Below are positions 1-10,414 of a stretch of 54,486 nt of DNA, in pieces. Source of the DNA: Pseudomonadota bacterium. Lineage in GTDB: Bacteria; Myxococcota_A; UBA9160; PR03. The notes below the pieces were generated by a model, which was not told the DNA's origin, made no database searches, and saw only the letters and a list, made by a program, of their open reading frames with translations. The first letter of the stretch is position 1, and every line of letters starts with the position of its first letter. The translations under genes were made by a program, and so were the position numbers. The stretch covers positions 1 through 54,486 of the forward strand of contig QEVM01000009.1 of assembly GCA_003576805.1 (NCBI GenBank), written 5' to 3'.

Positions 1-1
1 C

Positions 2-667
2 GGCGCGGTGGCGCGCGCGCTCGCCGCGGCGGCGCTGCCGGCGGCCCTGCTGCTCGCGCCGGTGTACGGGCCGCGCGTCGTCGAGAGCGGCTCGCTGCTC
101 TCGATCGTGCGCGGCGGCGATCCCTCCGACGCGCAGGGCAGCGAGATGGCGGCGCAGCCGCCCGGCGTGCGGCACGTCGCAGACTACTTCCTGGTGCCGA
201 TCGCGACGTTCCTCGCGCCCTTCAAGGACGCGCCGGGCATGGTGCGCTCCGTGCCGGGCCTCCTCTACGCGTCCACCTGGGCGGACGGCCACGGGCAGTT
301 CCTCCCGGTGCGCGTGCCGGCCGTGGTCGGCGCGGCCGCGGTCGGCTCGCTGCTCGGCCTCTTCCCGACGGCGCTCGCGATCGCGGGCCTCGTGCGGATC
401 GCGCGGCGGCGCGCGTTCGCGGGCACGGCGCCCGCGCTCGCGTTCGGCGCGCTGCTTGTCGTCGCGCTGCTGGTGCAGACGTGGGTCGTGCCGGTCTACT
501 CGGCGGTGAAGGCCAGCTACCTGCTGTCGGCGTCGATCGCGGCGGCGATCGCGCTCGCCGCGGGTCTCGCCGCGCTCGCCGGTCGCGGCCGCGCAGCCGC
601 ACGCGCGGCGCTGCTCGGAGTCGGCGCGTACGCGACCTTCCTCACCTGGTACGGGTGGTGGTCGTGA
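2..667 (+). CDS. Integral membrane protein, C-terminal part (possible PMT/ArnT-like glycosyltransferase tail)
   Basis: The reading frame is open to the left edge of the window, so only the C-terminal part of the gene is present. The visible 220 or so residues carry about four hydrophobic segments, including one ending in a short basic loop (RIARRRA) and a terminal pair of Ala/Leu-rich helices. The segment around VPVYSAVKASYLL resembles the last loop of polytopic membrane glycosyltransferases that use lipid-linked sugars, but no catalytic region is visible, so this is a weak family guess. Its stop overlaps the GTG start of the downstream lipoprotein by four bases (GTGA), so the two genes are probably co-transcribed and translationally coupled. 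Confidence 0.6.
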   Translation, partial: GAVARALAAAALPAALLLAPVYGPRVVESGSLLSIVRGGDPSDAQGSEMAAQPPGVRHVADYFLVPIATFLAPFKDAPGMVRSVPGLLYASTWADGHGQFLPVRVPAVVGAAAVGSLLGLFPTALAIAGLVRIARRRAFAGTAPALAFGALLVVALLVQTWVVPVYSAVKASYLLSASIAAAIALAAGLAALAGRGRAAARAALLGVGAYATFLTWYGWWS

Positions 668-1224
668 GGCGCCGCGCGGCGATCCTCGCCTGTGTCGCGC
701 TCGCGCTCGCCTGCGGCGGTGCGCCGTCCGAGCCGGGCGCCGTGGCGGACGCGTACTTCCGCGCGCTCGGGCGCGATCCGATGCGGACGCTCCCGCTCCT
801 CGCCGCCGCGTTCCACGCTTCGCACGGCCTGCACGTCGTCACGGCCGGCGAGGCCGCCGCGCTGCGCAGCGGCGCGACCGCGCCGGAGGCGGCGCCGGGG
901 GAGGCCGCGCTCGACCGCTTCCAGCTCGGCTGGCTCGGCGTGCAGGCGCGGCCCGGCTATCGCGAGGCGGCGGCGGCGCTCCGCGTCGAGCCGACGCCGG
1001 CGCGCGTCGCCGGCAATCGCGCCGAGGTCGCGGTGCGCGTGCGGAGCGCCGAGGGACCGCCGTTCGAGCAGCGCTTCACGCTCGCGCGCGGAGCGGACGG
1101 CGCCTGGCGCATCGAGGCGATCGCGCAGAGCGGCGTCGTGGCGGCGAACGAGATGGCGGCCTTCGTGGCGAGCCCGAGCGAACGCGCCCGGCGCGCGCTC
1201 GAGCAGCGGCTCAAGCGCCGTTGA
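664..1224 (+). CDS. Predicted lipoprotein, unknown function
   Basis: About 186 residues. The GTG at 664 is chosen because it overlaps the stop of the upstream membrane protein gene (GTGA) and gives a classic lipoprotein signal: RRR, a hydrophobic stretch, then LALAC as lipobox. Two GTG codons just upstream (655, 658) are alternatives. The mature part contains a helical AVADAYFRAL start and a C-terminal strand pattern (RFTLARGADGAWRIEAI) reminiscent of NTF2-like or DUF4878 lipoproteins; this is a fold-level impression only. It is likely anchored in the inner or outer membrane. The 3' end overlaps the convergent glycosyltransferase-methyltransferase gene by 14 bases. Confidence 0.65.
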   Translation: MRRRAAILACVALALACGGAPSEPGAVADAYFRALGRDPMRTLPLLAAAFHASHGLHVVTAGEAAALRSGATAPEAAPGEAALDRFQLGWLGVQARPGYREAAAALRVEPTPARVAGNRAEVAVRVRSAEGPPFEQRFTLARGADGAWRIEAIAQSGVVAANEMAAFVASPSERARRALEQRLKRR

Positions 1225-2629
1225 CGGAGTCGTCGGCGCGGCGCGCGACGGCGAGCATCGACATCCCGACGCGCAGGCCGAGGCGCTGCTCGAAGCGCAC
1301 CCACGGCACCAGCCAGTCGTTGAGGCGCGCCTGGAGGCCGGGCACCGCGCGGCGCCGCAACACCACGGAGTTGAGCCACCAGCCCGGGATCCCGAGCGCG
1401 TTGAGCGCGGCGAACTCTTCGAGCGCGAAGCCCGCCTTCGCGAGCTTCTCTTCGATCTCCGCGCGCTCGTAGCGGCGGTGGTGATGGATCGCGCGGTCCA
1501 TCTCGCCGTAGAGCGCCCGCAGCATCGGCACGACCAGCACGAGCCGCCCGCCCGGCGCGAGCAGGTCGTGGATCTGGCGCAGCGCCGCGACGTCGTCCTC
1601 GACGTGCTCCAGCACGTTGGCGCACACGACCGTGTCGAAGCGCTCGCCCGCCAGCTCCGGCGCGGGCTCGCCCAGCGTGAGCGGGCGCACGGCGACGTGC
1701 TCGTAGTTGGAGAACATGCGCGCCAGCATGTCGCGGTAGTCGGCGCGCGTGTCGGTCACGACGAGGCGCTTCGCGCCGAGCAGGTTCCGGCTGATGCCGC
1801 CGGTGCCGGACCCGATCTCGAGCACGCGGCCCGACACGTGCGGGCGCATCTTCGACCACAGGAAGCCGTTGTAGCGCTGGAGCGAGTCGACGCGGCGCAG
1901 CGTCGTGAGGCCCGGGTCGTCCGACGCCATCGAGTGTCGGAGGATCAGCCAGAGCGCCTGCACGCCGTCGCGCCAGCCGATCTTCTTGCCTTCCCAGTAC
2001 TCGCGCCCGTGGTACGAGATCGGCACCTCGTACACGCGGCAGCCGCGCTGCGAGACCTTGACGGTCACCTCGGCCTCGAAGCCGAAGCGCTCCGAGCTCA
2101 ACGGGATGGATTGCAGCAGCTCGGTGCGGAACGCCTTGTAGCAGGTCTCCATGTCCGTGAGGTTCAAGTTGGTGAACATGTTGGAGAACAGCGTCAGCAG
2201 GCGATTGCCGACCGTGTGCCAGAAGAGCAGGACGCGCCGTTCGGCGCCGAGGAAGCGCGAGCCGTACACCACGTCCGCCTTCCCCTCGACGATCGGCTTC
2301 ACGACCTTCGGGAACTCGGCCGGGTCGTACTCGAGGTCGGCGTCCTGCACGATCGAGATGCGGCCGCGCGCCTGCGCGATCGCGGTGCGCAGCGCCGCGC
2401 TCTTGCCGCGGTTGTGCTCGTGGAAGAAGACGCGCAGCCGTGGGTCGTTCTCCGCTGCGAGCTCGCGCAGCCGCTCGCGCGTGCCGTCGGTGGAGCCGTC
2501 GTCCACGACGACGATCTCCTTGTCGATCGGCACGGCGCGCACGCGCGCGAGCAGCTTGTCGAGCGTCGCGATCTCGTTGTAGACCGGGATCAGGACGGAC
2601 AGCAGCGGCGCCTGGGTCGGGGCATCCAT
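1211..2629 (-). CDS. Fusion of family 2 glycosyltransferase and SAM-dependent methyltransferase
   Basis: 472 residues in two domains. Residues about 8-240 are a GT2/DPM1-like glycosyltransferase: SVLIPVYNE at the start, the nucleotide-binding VVVDDGSTDGT (DDG 43-45) and the metal-binding DAD at 96-98, followed by GSRFLG and an ETCYKAF segment typical of polyprenol-phosphate sugar transferases. Residues about 250-470 are a class I methyltransferase with motif I VLEIGSGTGG (269-278) and an NVLEHVEDD motif. The glycosyltransferase half probably loads a sugar on a polyprenyl phosphate or transfers it; the methyltransferase substrate is unknown. There is no C-terminal membrane anchor like that of GtrB proteins. 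ATG start at 2629. It lies downstream of, and probably in one transcript with, the kinase-isomerase fusion, 96 bases away. Confidence 0.85.
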   Translation of the reverse strand: MDAPTQAPLLSVLIPVYNEIATLDKLLARVRAVPIDKEIVVVDDGSTDGTRERLRELAAENDPRLRVFFHEHNRGKSAALRTAIAQARGRISIVQDADLEYDPAEFPKVVKPIVEGKADVVYGSRFLGAERRVLLFWHTVGNRLLTLFSNMFTNLNLTDMETCYKAFRTELLQSIPLSSERFGFEAEVTVKVSQRGCRVYEVPISYHGREYWEGKKIGWRDGVQALWLILRHSMASDDPGLTTLRRVDSLQRYNGFLWSKMRPHVSGRVLEIGSGTGGISRNLLGAKRLVVTDTRADYRDMLARMFSNYEHVAVRPLTLGEPAPELAGERFDTVVCANVLEHVEDDVAALRQIHDLLAPGGRLVLVVPMLRALYGEMDRAIHHHRRYERAEIEEKLAKAGFALEEFAALNALGIPGWWLNSVVLRRRAVPGLQARLNDWLVPWVRFEQRLGLRVGMSMLAVARRADDSVNGA

Positions 2630-2725
2630 GGATGGGGAATCCTATCGGTCGGAGGGCCGGGGCGGTGAACCCGCCGGACGCGTGCGGACGAGGCCGCGCC
2701 GAAGCTGAGACGGCGTGTCCATCGG

Positions 2726-4357
2726 CTAGCGCGTTCGCTTGGAGATCTGGCCGAGCGTGCCGGCCGGATGACGCGCGTGGTACTCCTCGCGCGTGAAGCC
2801 GCGGGCGACCTCGAGGCCAGCGGAGAGCGTCGCGAGCACGAGCAGCTCCGCCGCGATGCTGGCGCGCGGCGCGAGCCCGAGCCCGCCGCCCTCGCGGCCG
2901 ACGCGCGCGTCGAGCACGACGTGCGACTCCTTCGCGAGCGGCGACTCGAGATCGCCCGTGATGCCGATGATCTTGGCGCCGAGCGCGCGCAGCGCGGCGA
3001 CCGCGATGAGGAGCTCCTGCGTGCGGCCGCTGTTGCTGATCGCGATCACGACGTCGCCGGGCACGATCTGCCCGGCGCTGCCGTGCACCGTCTCGGTGGC
3101 GTGCAGGAACGCGGACGGCGTGCCGGTGGACGAGAGGATCGACGCGCCGTAGCGCGCCAGGTGCTCGGGCTTGCCGACGCCGGTGACGTGGACGCGGCCG
3201 CCGCCCGCCTCCGCGTCGCGGATCAGCGCGAGCGCCGCGAGGTAGCGGCCGGTGTCGGCGCGATCGCGCAGCGCGACCAGCTCGTCGATCATCACGCCGA
3301 GCGCGCCCTGCATCGCGCGGCCGGTGGGATCGGGCGGCGACTCGCGCGGCGCGAACGGCGCGCCGTCGTAGAGCTCGAGCGCGCGCTGGCGCGCCCAGGC
3401 GAGGTCGGCCGGGAACGCGCCGAGCCGCTCGACGCACGCGGCGCCGGCGGCGTTGCCCAGGCGCGCGGCGTCGGCGATCGAGAGGCCCTGGTGCAGGCCC
3501 GCGTGGAGCCCGCCGAGGAAGGCGTCGCCGGCGCCGGTCGCGTCGACCGCGTGCACGCGCGGCGCGGCGATCGCGCCCTCGAAGTCGGCGCTCGAGATCG
3601 CGCAGCCGGTGGCGCCGTCGGTCACCACGACCGCCTGGCTGCCGAAGCGCTGGCGCAGCCGGCGCGCGAGCACCAGCGCGTCGGCGTCGGGCGCGTCGAG
3701 CAGCTCGCGCGCCGCGCGCTTGGAAGGCTTCAGCAGGTCCGCGGCGCCGAGCACGGCGGCGAGCGTCTTCTCGTCGCCGAGACTCGGCACGGCCTCCGAC
3801 GGCGGCACGTCGAGATCGACCGTCGTGGCGAGCCGGTGCGACTTCGCGATGCGCAGCGCCTCGTGCACCGCGTCGAGCGGCACCTGGTGCACCTCGGTCG
3901 AGAGCCGGCGTGCGCGCGGGATGTACGCGGCGTGGTGTTCGCGCACGTGCGCGGCGGTCGTCTCGGCGGTCGCGGCGGGATCGAAGTAGATCGCGCGCTC
4001 GCCGCCCGGCTCGACGAAGATCGCGGCGACCGCGCTCGCGGAGCCGTCGAGCACGAGCTGATGCTCGATGCCGGCGCGGTCCATCGCCGCGCGCAGCAGA
4101 CGCCCGTTCTCGTCGTCGGCGCCCTTGCCGAAGATGCCGGTGCGCAGTCCGAGCGCGCTCGACCAGCCGAGCTGGTTGAGCACGACGCCGCCGATGAAGG
4201 TGCGCATCGACGCGCCGCCGTCGATCGGCTGCAGCGGCCCCTTCTGATCGGGACCCACGATGCGCGCGGCGCGGTGCACGCGGTCGACGACCATAGAGCC
4301 GAGGCCGACGACGTCGAGATCGCCGGCGTCCCGCGCGCCCGGCTGGCCTCGGCTCAC
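2726..4357 (-). CDS. Fusion of PfkB-family sugar kinase and SIS-domain sugar-phosphate isomerase (KdsD/GutQ-like)
   Basis: 543 residues from a GTG whose last bases form the stop of the upstream aldolase gene (GTGA overlap), implying translational coupling. Residues about 13-330 are a ribokinase/PfkB fold: IGGVVLNQLGW for the substrate loop, a GKGADDENG motif and DATGAGDAF at 272-280 with catalytic Asp278. Residues about 350-543 are a SIS domain very like arabinose-5-phosphate isomerase. The four residues known as catalytic in E. coli KdsD (K59, E111, E152, H193) align with K396 (GVGKPEH), E448 (SNSGRTQE), E489 (GREGGGLGLAP) and H530 (HPAGTLG). The CBS pair that follows SIS in KdsD is missing. 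The kinase substrate cannot be read from sequence. A role in making an activated sugar acid or heptose for surface glycans is inference from both domains and the neighbours. Confidence 0.85.
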   Translation of the reverse strand: MSRGQPGARDAGDLDVVGLGSMVVDRVHRAARIVGPDQKGPLQPIDGGASMRTFIGGVVLNQLGWSSALGLRTGIFGKGADDENGRLLRAAMDRAGIEHQLVLDGSASAVAAIFVEPGGERAIYFDPAATAETTAAHVREHHAAYIPRARRLSTEVHQVPLDAVHEALRIAKSHRLATTVDLDVPPSEAVPSLGDEKTLAAVLGAADLLKPSKRAARELLDAPDADALVLARRLRQRFGSQAVVVTDGATGCAISSADFEGAIAAPRVHAVDATGAGDAFLGGLHAGLHQGLSIADAARLGNAAGAACVERLGAFPADLAWARQRALELYDGAPFAPRESPPDPTGRAMQGALGVMIDELVALRDRADTGRYLAALALIRDAEAGGGRVHVTGVGKPEHLARYGASILSSTGTPSAFLHATETVHGSAGQIVPGDVVIAISNSGRTQELLIAVAALRALGAKIIGITGDLESPLAKESHVVLDARVGREGGGLGLAPRASIAAELLVLATLSAGLEVARGFTREEYHARHPAGTLGQISKRTR

Positions 4358-5418
4358 TGCTCGCTCTTGGGCGGGACGCTCACCCACGGAGGGCGGATGC
4401 GGCGCGCGGCGAGGTCGCGCACCTGGTCGAAGACCTCGTCGAAGCGCTCGGCGTCGGGCCGCGTGAGGAACGGCGTGCCGGGCGCGACGAGATCGCTGCT
4501 GATGACGCCGAGCCGGCGCAGCGCGCGCTTCAAGCACGCGATCGTGCGGCGCCCGCCCGCCGCGCGCGTGCCCTGGCGGAAGGCCTCGAGCACCTCGCGC
4601 GCCTGCTCCATCCGCTCGAGGTCGCCCGCGCGGCAGGCCTGCCAGGCGCGCGCCCACTCGCGCGGCAGCACGTTGGCGGGCCCCGCGACGACGCCGGCCG
4701 GCAGCTCGCCCGAGAGGCGCCAGCGGTTCCAGTGCTCGACCAGCGTGCCGACCAAGCCCGAGCGCGGCCGGAAGACGTCGAAGATCAGCATGGCGTCGCC
4801 GACGTAGATCGCGAAGTCGCCGCGCTCGTTGAAGCTGGCCGCCGCCTTCGTGTAGTTGCCGAGCACCTTGCGCGGCGCCGACACCTTGATCCCGCGCACG
4901 AAGTCGAGGCGCGAGAGCGCCTTCACCTGGCGGGTGCGGATGTGCGGCACCTTCGGGTCGATCGCGATGTCGGCGTTGTCGTAGAGATAGATGGGGATGC
5001 GGCGCGGCTGCGCGTCGAGCACGTCGGCGACGTCGCGCGCGACGAAGCGCACCGGGTCGTCGACGCCCTTGATCGAGAGCGGGGCGAGCACCGCCGCCGC
5101 GGCGCCGCAGGCGACCGCGACCTCGAGGTTCTCGAGCGTCTCCTCGGGGCTCGGGGCCGTGATGCCCGCCCACAGCTCGACGCCGCGCTCGACGCGCCCC
5201 GCGAGCTCGGCGTTGCAGGCGGCGACCTCCTCGGCGCAGACCTCGATGACGCGCTGGCGCACGCCGTTGTGCACGCGGTCCCACTCGCCGGTGGTGCCGG
5301 CCGCGAACACCACGTCGGCGCCGTAGCCGTCCTGGATCACGTAGCGGACGAGCGCGCGCTGATCGGCCTCGATCAGCTCGCCCTGCTCGTCCACCACCGT
5401 GATGACGGGGACGGACAA
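4354..5418 (-). CDS. DapA/N-acetylneuraminate lyase-family aldolase
   Basis: About 354 residues, longer than the usual 290-300. Class I aldolase family marks are present: GTTGE (41-45), a LYDN segment with Tyr146 in place of the usual YN-x-P tyrosine, and GIKVSA with the probable Schiff-base Lys178. The rest of the active site is divergent, and residues 200-354 include a long helical C-terminal part. Lysine synthesis by this gene is unlikely given its context next to a sugar kinase-isomerase; a 2-keto-3-deoxy sugar-acid aldolase or hydratase is more plausible. The start is uncertain: TTG at 5418 lacks a Shine-Dalgarno and leaves almost nothing before the first strand, while an in-frame CTG at 5454 is preceded by GGAGGA at good spacing and the frame stays open beyond it. 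Confidence 0.8.
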   Translation of the reverse strand: MSVPVITVVDEQGELIEADQRALVRYVIQDGYGADVVFAAGTTGEWDRVHNGVRQRVIEVCAEEVAACNAELAGRVERGVELWAGITAPSPEETLENLEVAVACGAAAAVLAPLSIKGVDDPVRFVARDVADVLDAQPRRIPIYLYDNADIAIDPKVPHIRTRQVKALSRLDFVRGIKVSAPRKVLGNYTKAAASFNERGDFAIYVGDAMLIFDVFRPRSGLVGTLVEHWNRWRLSGELPAGVVAGPANVLPREWARAWQACRAGDLERMEQAREVLEAFRQGTRAAGGRRTIACLKRALRRLGVISSDLVAPGTPFLTRPDAERFDEVFDQVRDLAARRIRPPWVSVPPKSEQ

Positions 5419-5535
5419 GCCCTTGCGGGGGTGCGTCTCCTCGACCGAGCGCAGTGTGGCGTCCTCCGTGCGGGCCGCCGTGAGGCGTGCAAGTGATGGA
5501 TGCGGCTCGGAAGATGCCTCAGCCCGCGGCGGCGG

Positions 5536-7607
<2,072 letters not shown>

Positions 7608-8408
7608 CTAGAGCGCGCTCCCGTCCGGCACCACCGCGCGCGGCACGACGACCGGGACGCCGTCGGGGCCCGCGAACACGTCGGCGTCGATGCCGTAGGC
7701 CGCGCGCAGCGGCTCGGGACGCAGCACTTCGGCCGGTCGTCCCACCGCCAGCACGCGACCGCCCGCGAGCAGCGCGACGCGGTCGCAGAAGCGGGCCGCG
7801 ACGCCGAGGTCGTGCGACACCACCAGCGCGCTCGCGCCGGCCGCCGCGCGCTCGCGCACCACCGACAGCACCTCGAGGCGATGGCGCAGATCGAGGAAGG
7901 CGGTCGGCTCGTCGAGCAGCAGCAGGCGCGGCTCCTGCGCGAGCGCGCGCGCGACGATCGCGAGCTGGCGTTCGCCGCCCGACAGCTCGAGGATCGAGCG
8001 GTCGGCGAGCGCGGCGATGCCCATCCGCTCCATCGCTGCGCGCGCCACCGCGAGATCGTGCGCGCCCTCGAAGCCGAGCGGACCGAGGTGCGGCGCGCGC
8101 CCCATCAGCACGATCTCGGCGACCGAGAACGGAAAGGGCACCTGCGTGTCCTGCGGCACGAGCGCGACGGCGCGCGCGCGCGCGCGCCGGTCGAGCGCAT
8201 CGAGCGACGCGCCGTCGAGCAGCACGCGGCCCGCGTCGGGTCGCAGCGCGCCGGCGGCGACGCGCAGGAGTGTCGTCTTGCCCGCGCCGTTGCGGCCGAG
8301 CAGGCCCACGATCTCGCCGGGCGCGACGTCGAGCGACGCGCCGCCGAGCACCGCGCGCGGGCCGAGCCGCACCGCGACGTCGCGCAGCGAGAGGCGCGGC
8401 GCGCTCAC
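7608..8408 (-). CDS. ABC transporter ATP-binding protein, FecCD/BtuCD type importer
   Basis: 266 residues from a GTG overlapping the permease stop (GTGA). Walker A LLGRNGAGKTTLL, signature LSGGERQ, Walker B LLLLDEPTAFLD and the H-loop SHD are all present, with the IVLMGRAPHLG and LRHRLEVL segments typical of BtuD/FhuC/HmuV ATPases. It powers uptake of cobalamin, heme or ferric siderophore together with the adjacent permease and binding protein. Substrate cannot be told apart from sequence alone, and no cobalamin riboswitch or Fur box was recognised upstream. Confidence 0.93.
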   Translation of the reverse strand: MSAPRLSLRDVAVRLGPRAVLGGASLDVAPGEIVGLLGRNGAGKTTLLRVAAGALRPDAGRVLLDGASLDALDRRARARAVALVPQDTQVPFPFSVAEIVLMGRAPHLGPLGFEGAHDLAVARAAMERMGIAALADRSILELSGGERQLAIVARALAQEPRLLLLDEPTAFLDLRHRLEVLSVVRERAAAGASALVVSHDLGVAARFCDRVALLAGGRVLAVGRPAEVLRPEPLRAAYGIDADVFAGPDGVPVVVPRAVVPDGSAL

Positions 8409-9427
8409 GCGACGAGGCCGCGCCGCTGCTGTCTGCGCAGCAGCAGCAAGAAGAGCGGTCCGCCCGCGAGCGCGGTGATGGCGCCCACCGGGAGCTCGCG
8501 TCCGGGCAGCACGCTGCGCGCAGCGGTGTCGCACAGCACGAGGAAGGCGGCGCCCGCGAGCGCGGAGGCGGGCAGCAGCAGCCGGTGGTCGGGCCCGAGC
8601 ACGAGCCGCAGCGCGTGCGGCACGATCAGCCCGACGAAGCCGATCAAGCCGGAGACCGACACGGCCGCGCCGACCATGAGCGCGGTCGCGAGCAGCAGCA
8701 GCCGCTTGGCGCGCTCGACCGCGACACCGAGGTGGGACGCGGTCTCGTCGCCCAGCGCGAGCAGGTCGAGCGCGCGCGCGTACGGCAGCGCGCAGGCGAG
8801 GCCGAGCGCGAACAGCCCCGCGAGCGGCGCGAGCAGCTCCGCGCGCGCCGCGCCGAGGTTGCCGATCAGCCACAGGAAGATGCTCGTGCCCTCGGCCATG
8901 CCGCCGAGCGAGGCGAGGAAGACGATCGCCGCGGACGCGAACGCGTTGAAGACGACGCCGGTGAGGAGCAGCGTCGTCGCGACGAGCCGCCCGCGCGCGC
9001 CGGCCGCGGTGAAGAGCAGCGCCGTCGCCGCGATCGCACCGGCGAACGCCGCGATCGGCACCGCGCCCGCGCCGAGCCCGAGCGAGGCGCCGAGGCTCAG
9101 CACCGCGACGCCGCCGAGCGCCGCGCCGCCCGAGATGCCGAGCACGAACGGGTCCGCGAGCGGATTGCGCAAGAGCGCCTGGAACACGACGCCCGCGACG
9201 GAAAGCGCCGCGCCGACCAGCGCGCCGATCGCGACGCGCGGCAGCCTGATGCGCCGCACGATGTCGGCCGCGGGCCCGGCGGCGTCGCGGTCGAAGAGCA
9301 CGCCGAACGCCTCGCGCGGCGACACCGCGCTCGGGCCCCACGCGAGCCCCGCCGCGATCGAGGCCGCGAGCAGCGCCGCGAGCGCGGCCGACACCGCGAC
9401 GAGTCGGGCGGGGCGCAGCACCTTCAC
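8405..9427 (-). CDS. FecCD/BtuC-family ABC permease
   Basis: 340 residues, about ten transmembrane helices. The family motifs LRNPLADPFVLGISGGAALG, FLWLIGNL and GFVGLIVPHALRLVLGPDHR are clear. Start is a GTG at 9427 overlapping the binding-protein stop (GTGA). It forms the inner-membrane channel of a vitamin B12/heme/siderophore importer with the ATPase downstream and the periplasmic protein upstream; the three genes are linked by 4-base overlaps, so stoichiometric translation from one mRNA is likely. Confidence 0.94.
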   Translation of the reverse strand: MKVLRPARLVAVSAALAALLAASIAAGLAWGPSAVSPREAFGVLFDRDAAGPAADIVRRIRLPRVAIGALVGAALSVAGVVFQALLRNPLADPFVLGISGGAALGGVAVLSLGASLGLGAGAVPIAAFAGAIAATALLFTAAGARGRLVATTLLLTGVVFNAFASAAIVFLASLGGMAEGTSIFLWLIGNLGAARAELLAPLAGLFALGLACALPYARALDLLALGDETASHLGVAVERAKRLLLLATALMVGAAVSVSGLIGFVGLIVPHALRLVLGPDHRLLLPASALAGAAFLVLCDTAARSVLPGRELPVGAITALAGGPLFLLLLRRQQRRGLVA

Positions 9428-10329
9428 GGTGCGGGCTCGGAATCGAGCGCCAGCGCATCGCCGTGCAGCGCGCGCGCGATGCGCAGCAGCGCGCGGTCGA
9501 GATCGGGACCCGGCAGCGTGACGTCGCCCGCGTCGAGCGCGACCACGCGGCCGCGCGCCACCGCGGGCAGCGAGGGCCAGCGCGACCAGAAGCGCACCGC
9601 CGGCTGCGGGTCGGAGTCGCTGTCGAGGATCACCTCCGGCGCGGCCGCGACGAGCCACTCCATCGACGCGCGCGGCCAGGGCTCGGCGAGCTCGGCGCCG
9701 ACGTTGCGCGCGCCGGCGATCGCGAGCATCTCGTCGAGGAACGAGCCGCGGCCGACCAGGAAGAGCGGCTCGCGTTGCAGCACGAGCACGCTGCGCGGCG
9801 GCGTGCGGCCGGCGGTCGCGCGGCGCACCGACTTGCGAACCCGCTCGATCGCGGCGATCCGTGCGCGCGCGGTGTCCTCGCGCCCGACGCGGGCGCCGAG
9901 CGTGCGGATCGTCTCCAGCACCTGGTCGAAGCTCACGGGGTCGAGCTCGAGGACGGGCAGCCCGAGCTCTTCGAGACGGGCGCGGAAGTCGCGCTGCTCG
10001 ACGGTCGGCACGAGCACGACGAGGTCGGGCTCGAGCGCGGCGACCGACTCGAGGCTCGGCGAGTAGAGCCCGCCGACGCGCGGCAGCGACGCCACGCTCG
10101 GCTCCGCCTTGGCGGAGAAGTCGTCGACGCCGACCAGCCGGTCCCGCGCGCCGAGGGCGACCAGGATCCGCGTCAGCGAAGGGTTCATCGAGACGATGCG
10201 GCGCGGCGGTCCGGCGGCGGCGGCCGCCGCGGCCAGCAGCGCCGGCGTCAAAAGCGCCGCGGCCAGCGCGACGCGCCCGAGGAGCGCGCCGAGGGCGGGA
10301 GGGAGTCGGAGCGCCGGCCGGCCACGCAC
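9424..10329 (-). CDS. Periplasmic binding protein of cobalamin/iron-siderophore ABC importer (BtuF-like)
   Basis: About 301 residues from a GTG at 10329. A signal peptide of about 35 residues (LGRVALAAALLTPALLAAAAAAAG) precedes the first mature strand RIVSMNPSLTRILVALGARDRLVGV, the standard opening of BtuF/FhuD-type class III binding proteins. Further family segments are LPRVGGLYSPSLESVAALEPDLVV and RFWSRWPSLPAVARGRVVALD. It captures a corrinoid, heme or ferric siderophore and hands it to the permease. An in-frame ATG at 10404 would extend the protein but would run through an inverted repeat and lacks a Shine-Dalgarno. Confidence 0.88.
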   Translation of the reverse strand: MRGRPALRLPPALGALLGRVALAAALLTPALLAAAAAAAGPPRRIVSMNPSLTRILVALGARDRLVGVDDFSAKAEPSVASLPRVGGLYSPSLESVAALEPDLVVLVPTVEQRDFRARLEELGLPVLELDPVSFDQVLETIRTLGARVGREDTARARIAAIERVRKSVRRATAGRTPPRSVLVLQREPLFLVGRGSFLDEMLAIAGARNVGAELAEPWPRASMEWLVAAAPEVILDSDSDPQPAVRFWSRWPSLPAVARGRVVALDAGDVTLPGPDLDRALLRIARALHGDALALDSEPAP

Positions 10330-10377
10330 GGCGGGCCAAGGTAGCGGCGGCGCCCGGACGCTGCGCCGCGCGGAAGG

Positions 10378-10404
10378 GTGCCGGGAGCGCAGCGCTCCCG
10401 GCAC
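10378..10404. repeat. Perfect 13-base inverted repeat between ComEA-like and binding-protein genes
   Basis: GTGCCGGGAGCGC at 10378-10390 and its exact complement at 10392-10404 are separated by one base, so any hairpin would open a few bases to form a loop. It lies 11 bases past the stop of the minus-strand ComEA-like gene, where a terminator or mRNA-stabilising hairpin would be expected, and upstream of the importer operon. There is no T-run after it, so intrinsic termination is uncertain. Confidence 0.6.
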
Positions 10405-10414
10405 CGAGCGGCGG

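Noticed and set aside
10330-10414. Cobalamin riboswitch upstream of the importer
   Set aside because: The gap is too short and has only a simple inverted repeat, no B12-box sequence.
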